A stretch of 7,002 nucleotides of DNA from contig JAVVUQ010000078.1 of assembly GCA_036653075.1 (NCBI GenBank), forward strand, positions 1 to 7,002. Direction: 5' to 3'. Position numbers and translations under genes: made by a program. This document shows positions 4,526-7,002 of the stretch, piece after piece. Source of the DNA: JAVVUQ01 sp036653075 (GTDB lineage: Bacteria > Bacillota > Clostridia > Christensenellales > CAG-314). The first letter of the stretch is position 1; every line of letters starts with the position of its first letter. A model generated the notes under the pieces. That model worked only from the letters and a program-made list of their open reading frames with translations. It searched no databases and was not told where the DNA came from.

Positions 4526-6928
4526 GTGAAAAAATTTGCGCTTGTCGGGAATCCAAACAGCGGAAAGACGACGTTATACAATATATTGACAAATAGTACG
4601 GCATATGTTGGAAATTGGCCAGGAGTTACGGTAGACAAAAAAGAAGGTATATACAAAAATTGCGAGCAACACATATCTATTGTAGATCTCCCAGGGATAT
4701 ATTCTTTATCGCCTTACACGCCCGAAGAAATTGTTTCACGAAATTTTATTTTAGATGAAAAGCCCGATTGCGTAATAAACATAATTGACGCCACAAATTT
4801 GGAACGAAATTTATATCTTACTACTCAGCTTATGGAAATTGATGTTCCTATGATAATTGCGCTCAATATGATAGATGCTGTTGAAAAGAGCGGAGATAGA
4901 ATTGACGCTATAACGCTTGAAAAAAAACTTGGAATTCCAGTCGTTTCAATATCGGCGTTAAAGGAAATTGGCATTAAAGAGCTTATGACTAAAGCTTATG
5001 CTATTTGTGAAGAAAAACGAATAGGCGTTACTGTATTACACGCAAGTTCTCTTACGCATCTTATTGGTGATGTTAAAATTGCTTTGCAAGGGCAAAATAT
5101 AGACAATCCACTTTTTCACGCAATTAAACTTGTAGAACTTGATGAAATAGAGGTTGCAATGCATAAGCCTTCAGTTGATATGGTGGAAGAATTTAAAGCG
5201 ACTTTTTCTGACGAAATATTTGGAACAGATTTTGAAGCTTTAGTTGCAGATAGCCGATATAAGTATATATCTAAAAATTATTCTTTTGTTTTAACAAAAA
5301 GTATTAAATCAAATAAATTTAAAAAAAATAAAAAAGGAAATCAAGTAAATAATAATTTAACACATTCAGATAAAATCGATAAAATCCTTACTAATAAATT
5401 CTTTGGTATTCCTATTTTTCTTGTTATTTTACTTACTGTATTTCATTTAACTTTTTCAGAGAATTTTTTATTCATCGGCAATGCGCTCGGCAAAGATTTC
5501 GTGACTTTACCTAACACTGCGTTTGAGGGAGTGTTTGGAAAAGGCGGAATTAATTCACCTGGCGTAATTTTACAAAATTTAATGACAGTATTTACTGATT
5601 TTATAACAAATACTATCGCTGTATGGTTAAATAATTCACCTGCGTGGGTTAGTGGACTTATATGCGACGCAATTTTGGGCGGACTTTCCGCTGTGCTTTC
5701 TTTTATACCACAAATTTTATTATTGCTGTTGCTGTTTGCCGTTATGGAAGATAGCGGATATATGGCGAGAGTTGCATTTATTATGGACAGAATTTCTCGT
5801 AAGTTCGGACTTTCTGGTAGAGCGTTTATTCCAATGATTATGGGCTTTGGTTGCAGCGTTCCCGCAATGATAAACACTCGTACGCTCGTAGATGAAAAGG
5901 AACGAACAGCCACTATTAGAGTAATTCCATTTTTTAGTTGCGGCGCAAAACTTCCAATCTTAACCGCTATAACTGGTGGAATAGTTATGAAATTTGGAAT
6001 TGGAAATGCCGATTTAATTACCTACGCAATGTACCTACTTGGCATAACTGTGGCTATTATTTCCATAATCACTATGAAAGCAACTATTATGAAGGGCGAG
6101 GTTGCGCCCTTTATAATGGAACTTCCAAATTATCACGCTCCACAATTTAAAAATCTAATGGTACATTTGTGGGACACTGCAAAACACTTTATAAAAAAAG
6201 TATTTACAATTATTATAGCTTCTACCATCGTAATTTGGTTTGTAAGCCACTTCAGCTTTAATTGGAAATTTCTCATCGATACACAAATAAATCAAAGCAT
6301 TTTGGCTGGCATAGGTCAATTTATCCAACCGTTATTTACACCGCTTGGATTTGGTAGCCAACTTGGAAATTGGGGGTGGATTTTTGTGGTCGCTTCAATT
6401 ACTGGTCTTCTTGCAAAAGAAAACGTTATTGCAACTTTCGCTACTCTTGCCACTTGCATTGTAGCTGGATTTACAGGCGGCGATGAGGGAATCGAAGCTG
6501 TCGTTATAATGATTACTACAACAGGTATTACAATCCCCGCTTTAATCGCTTTTATAGCCTTTAATATGACTACAATACCTTGCTTCGCAGCTGTCGCAAC
6601 AGCAAAAGCAGAATTACCTACAAAACGAAAATTTAATCTTACCCTACTATTTTGGCTGCTAACTTCCTATTCTGTTGGTTCTGTAATTTATATTGTTGGC
6701 TCTTGGTGGTGGAGTATTTTCATCTTTTTAATAGCCGCAGCATTCTCCATAACTTTAATTAAATTATACAATAAAGGGAAACTGAAATTTAATTTTAAGA
6801 TAAAAAAGTCAAAAGTAAAAGGAAAAACAATTTGCGGCGGAGATTGCGCCACTTGTAAATATAATATGAATTGTTCAAGCTTACCAATCAAAACTACTGA
6901 TGATTCATCGAAAAATACAAAAGAATAA
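4526..6928 (+). CDS. feoB: FeoB, ferrous iron transporter, with C-terminal Cys cluster
   Basis: Inner-membrane Fe2+ importer with a cytosolic GTPase domain. The 800 residues start with the G domain: G1 GNPNSGKT (8-15), G2 Thr35, G3 DLPG (54-57), G4 NMID (114-117), G5 SALK (143-146). A helical GDI-like region and a Lys/Asn-rich linker (about 258-290) follow, then the membrane domain from about 293. Core motifs are MEDSGYMARVAF (407-418), GFGCSVPA (440-447, Cys443) and FFSCGAKLPI (469-478, Cys472), both conserved cysteines of the family. LLAKENVIATFATL (628-641) and a Trp-rich last helix region (726-740) follow. The tail CGGDCATCKYNMNC (770-783; Cys770, 774, 777, 783) resembles the separate small FeoB-associated Cys-rich protein of Clostridia, here part of FeoB. 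All motifs are intact, so it should be functional. It is cotranscribed with feoA. Confidence 0.97.
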   Translation: MKKFALVGNPNSGKTTLYNILTNSTAYVGNWPGVTVDKKEGIYKNCEQHISIVDLPGIYSLSPYTPEEIVSRNFILDEKPDCVINIIDATNLERNLYLTTQLMEIDVPMIIALNMIDAVEKSGDRIDAITLEKKLGIPVVSISALKEIGIKELMTKAYAICEEKRIGVTVLHASSLTHLIGDVKIALQGQNIDNPLFHAIKLVELDEIEVAMHKPSVDMVEEFKATFSDEIFGTDFEALVADSRYKYISKNYSFVLTKSIKSNKFKKNKKGNQVNNNLTHSDKIDKILTNKFFGIPIFLVILLTVFHLTFSENFLFIGNALGKDFVTLPNTAFEGVFGKGGINSPGVILQNLMTVFTDFITNTIAVWLNNSPAWVSGLICDAILGGLSAVLSFIPQILLLLLLFAVMEDSGYMARVAFIMDRISRKFGLSGRAFIPMIMGFGCSVPAMINTRTLVDEKERTATIRVIPFFSCGAKLPILTAITGGIVMKFGIGNADLITYAMYLLGITVAIISIITMKATIMKGEVAPFIMELPNYHAPQFKNLMVHLWDTAKHFIKKVFTIIIASTIVIWFVSHFSFNWKFLIDTQINQSILAGIGQFIQPLFTPLGFGSQLGNWGWIFVVASITGLLAKENVIATFATLATCIVAGFTGGDEGIEAVVIMITTTGITIPALIAFIAFNMTTIPCFAAVATAKAELPTKRKFNLTLLFWLLTSYSVGSVIYIVGSWWWSIFIFLIAAAFSITLIKLYNKGKLKFNFKIKKSKVKGKTICGGDCATCKYNMNCSSLPIKTTDDSSKNTKE

Positions 6929-7002
6929 TTTCAATTATTACGAGCATAAAAGAATAATTTCAATTATTACGAGCATAAAAGAATAATTTCAATTATTACG
7001 AG
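6922..7002. repeat. 29-bp tandem repeat overlapping the feoB stop codon
   Basis: Units start at 6922, 6951 and 6980 with AGAATAATTTCAATTATTAC; the third is cut by the window end. Each contains the inverted repeat AATAAT-TTCA-ATTATT. The first unit begins inside the last codons of feoB (GAA TAA), so the stop codon is part of the repeat. As RNA, each unit could form a small AT-only hairpin without a clear T-tract. The array probably continues beyond the window. Confidence 0.9.

Noticed and set aside
4206..4604. Minus-strand open frame across feoA and the feoB start
   Set aside because: It is antisense to two clear genes, has no family resemblance, and its composition is that of a reverse complement of coding sequence.
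5443..5913. Minus-strand open frame inside feoB
   Set aside because: It is fully antisense to the conserved FeoB membrane core, with no recognisable domain or ribosome binding site support.

Overview
The window looks like chromosome from a very AT-rich, low-GC Gram-positive bacterium, most likely an uncultured member of the Clostridia. The evidence is the strong GGAGG-type ribosome binding sites, the standard code (TGG for Trp), a short clostridial-type DtxR regulator and a clostridial-type feoA-feoB pair. A run of exactly 100 N (2964-3063) shows it is a scaffolded draft or metagenome assembly. I cannot assign genus or species from sequence alone.

Layout: 1-459 is a gene-free leader with a 32-bp tandem repeat, a GC-rich hairpin and an AT-rich hairpin. 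460-1128 is dapB (lysine/peptidoglycan precursor synthesis). 1129-1911 has no gene but contains a possible structured RNA (about 1304-1474) and, next to the following gene, a 16-bp tandem repeat carrying a perfect TATAAT in each unit. 1912-2286 is a half-length TauE/SafE-type membrane protein. 2448-2798 (minus) is an ArsC/Spx-family thioredoxin-fold protein. 2799-3365 is non-coding, with a 35-bp tandem repeat interrupted by the assembly gap. 3366-3731 is a DtxR-type metal-dependent repressor. 3732-4242 holds a 33-bp repeat, a near-consensus promoter and a long structured leader. 4243-4455 is feoA and 4526-6928 is feoB, whose tail carries four cysteines. A 29-bp repeat starts inside the last codons of feoB and runs off the window.

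The coherent functional unit is the right half: a metal-sensing repressor with DtxR-like (iron-type) ligands, followed by the FeoA/FeoB ferrous iron importer. The leader between them has a TTGACA-N17-TATAGT promoter, two copies of a GTTCG/CGAAC inverted repeat (operator or RNA hairpin) and a set of mutually exclusive GAAA-loop hairpins. The left-half genes (dapB, the TauE-like gene, the arsC-like gene) look like independent single-gene units.

The most unusual property of the window is that nearly every intergenic region carries its own unrelated short tandem repeat (periods 32, 16, 15, 35, 33 and 29 bp). The most promising regulatory signal is the feo leader. I do not see a defence system, CRISPR array, mobile element, tRNA or rRNA.
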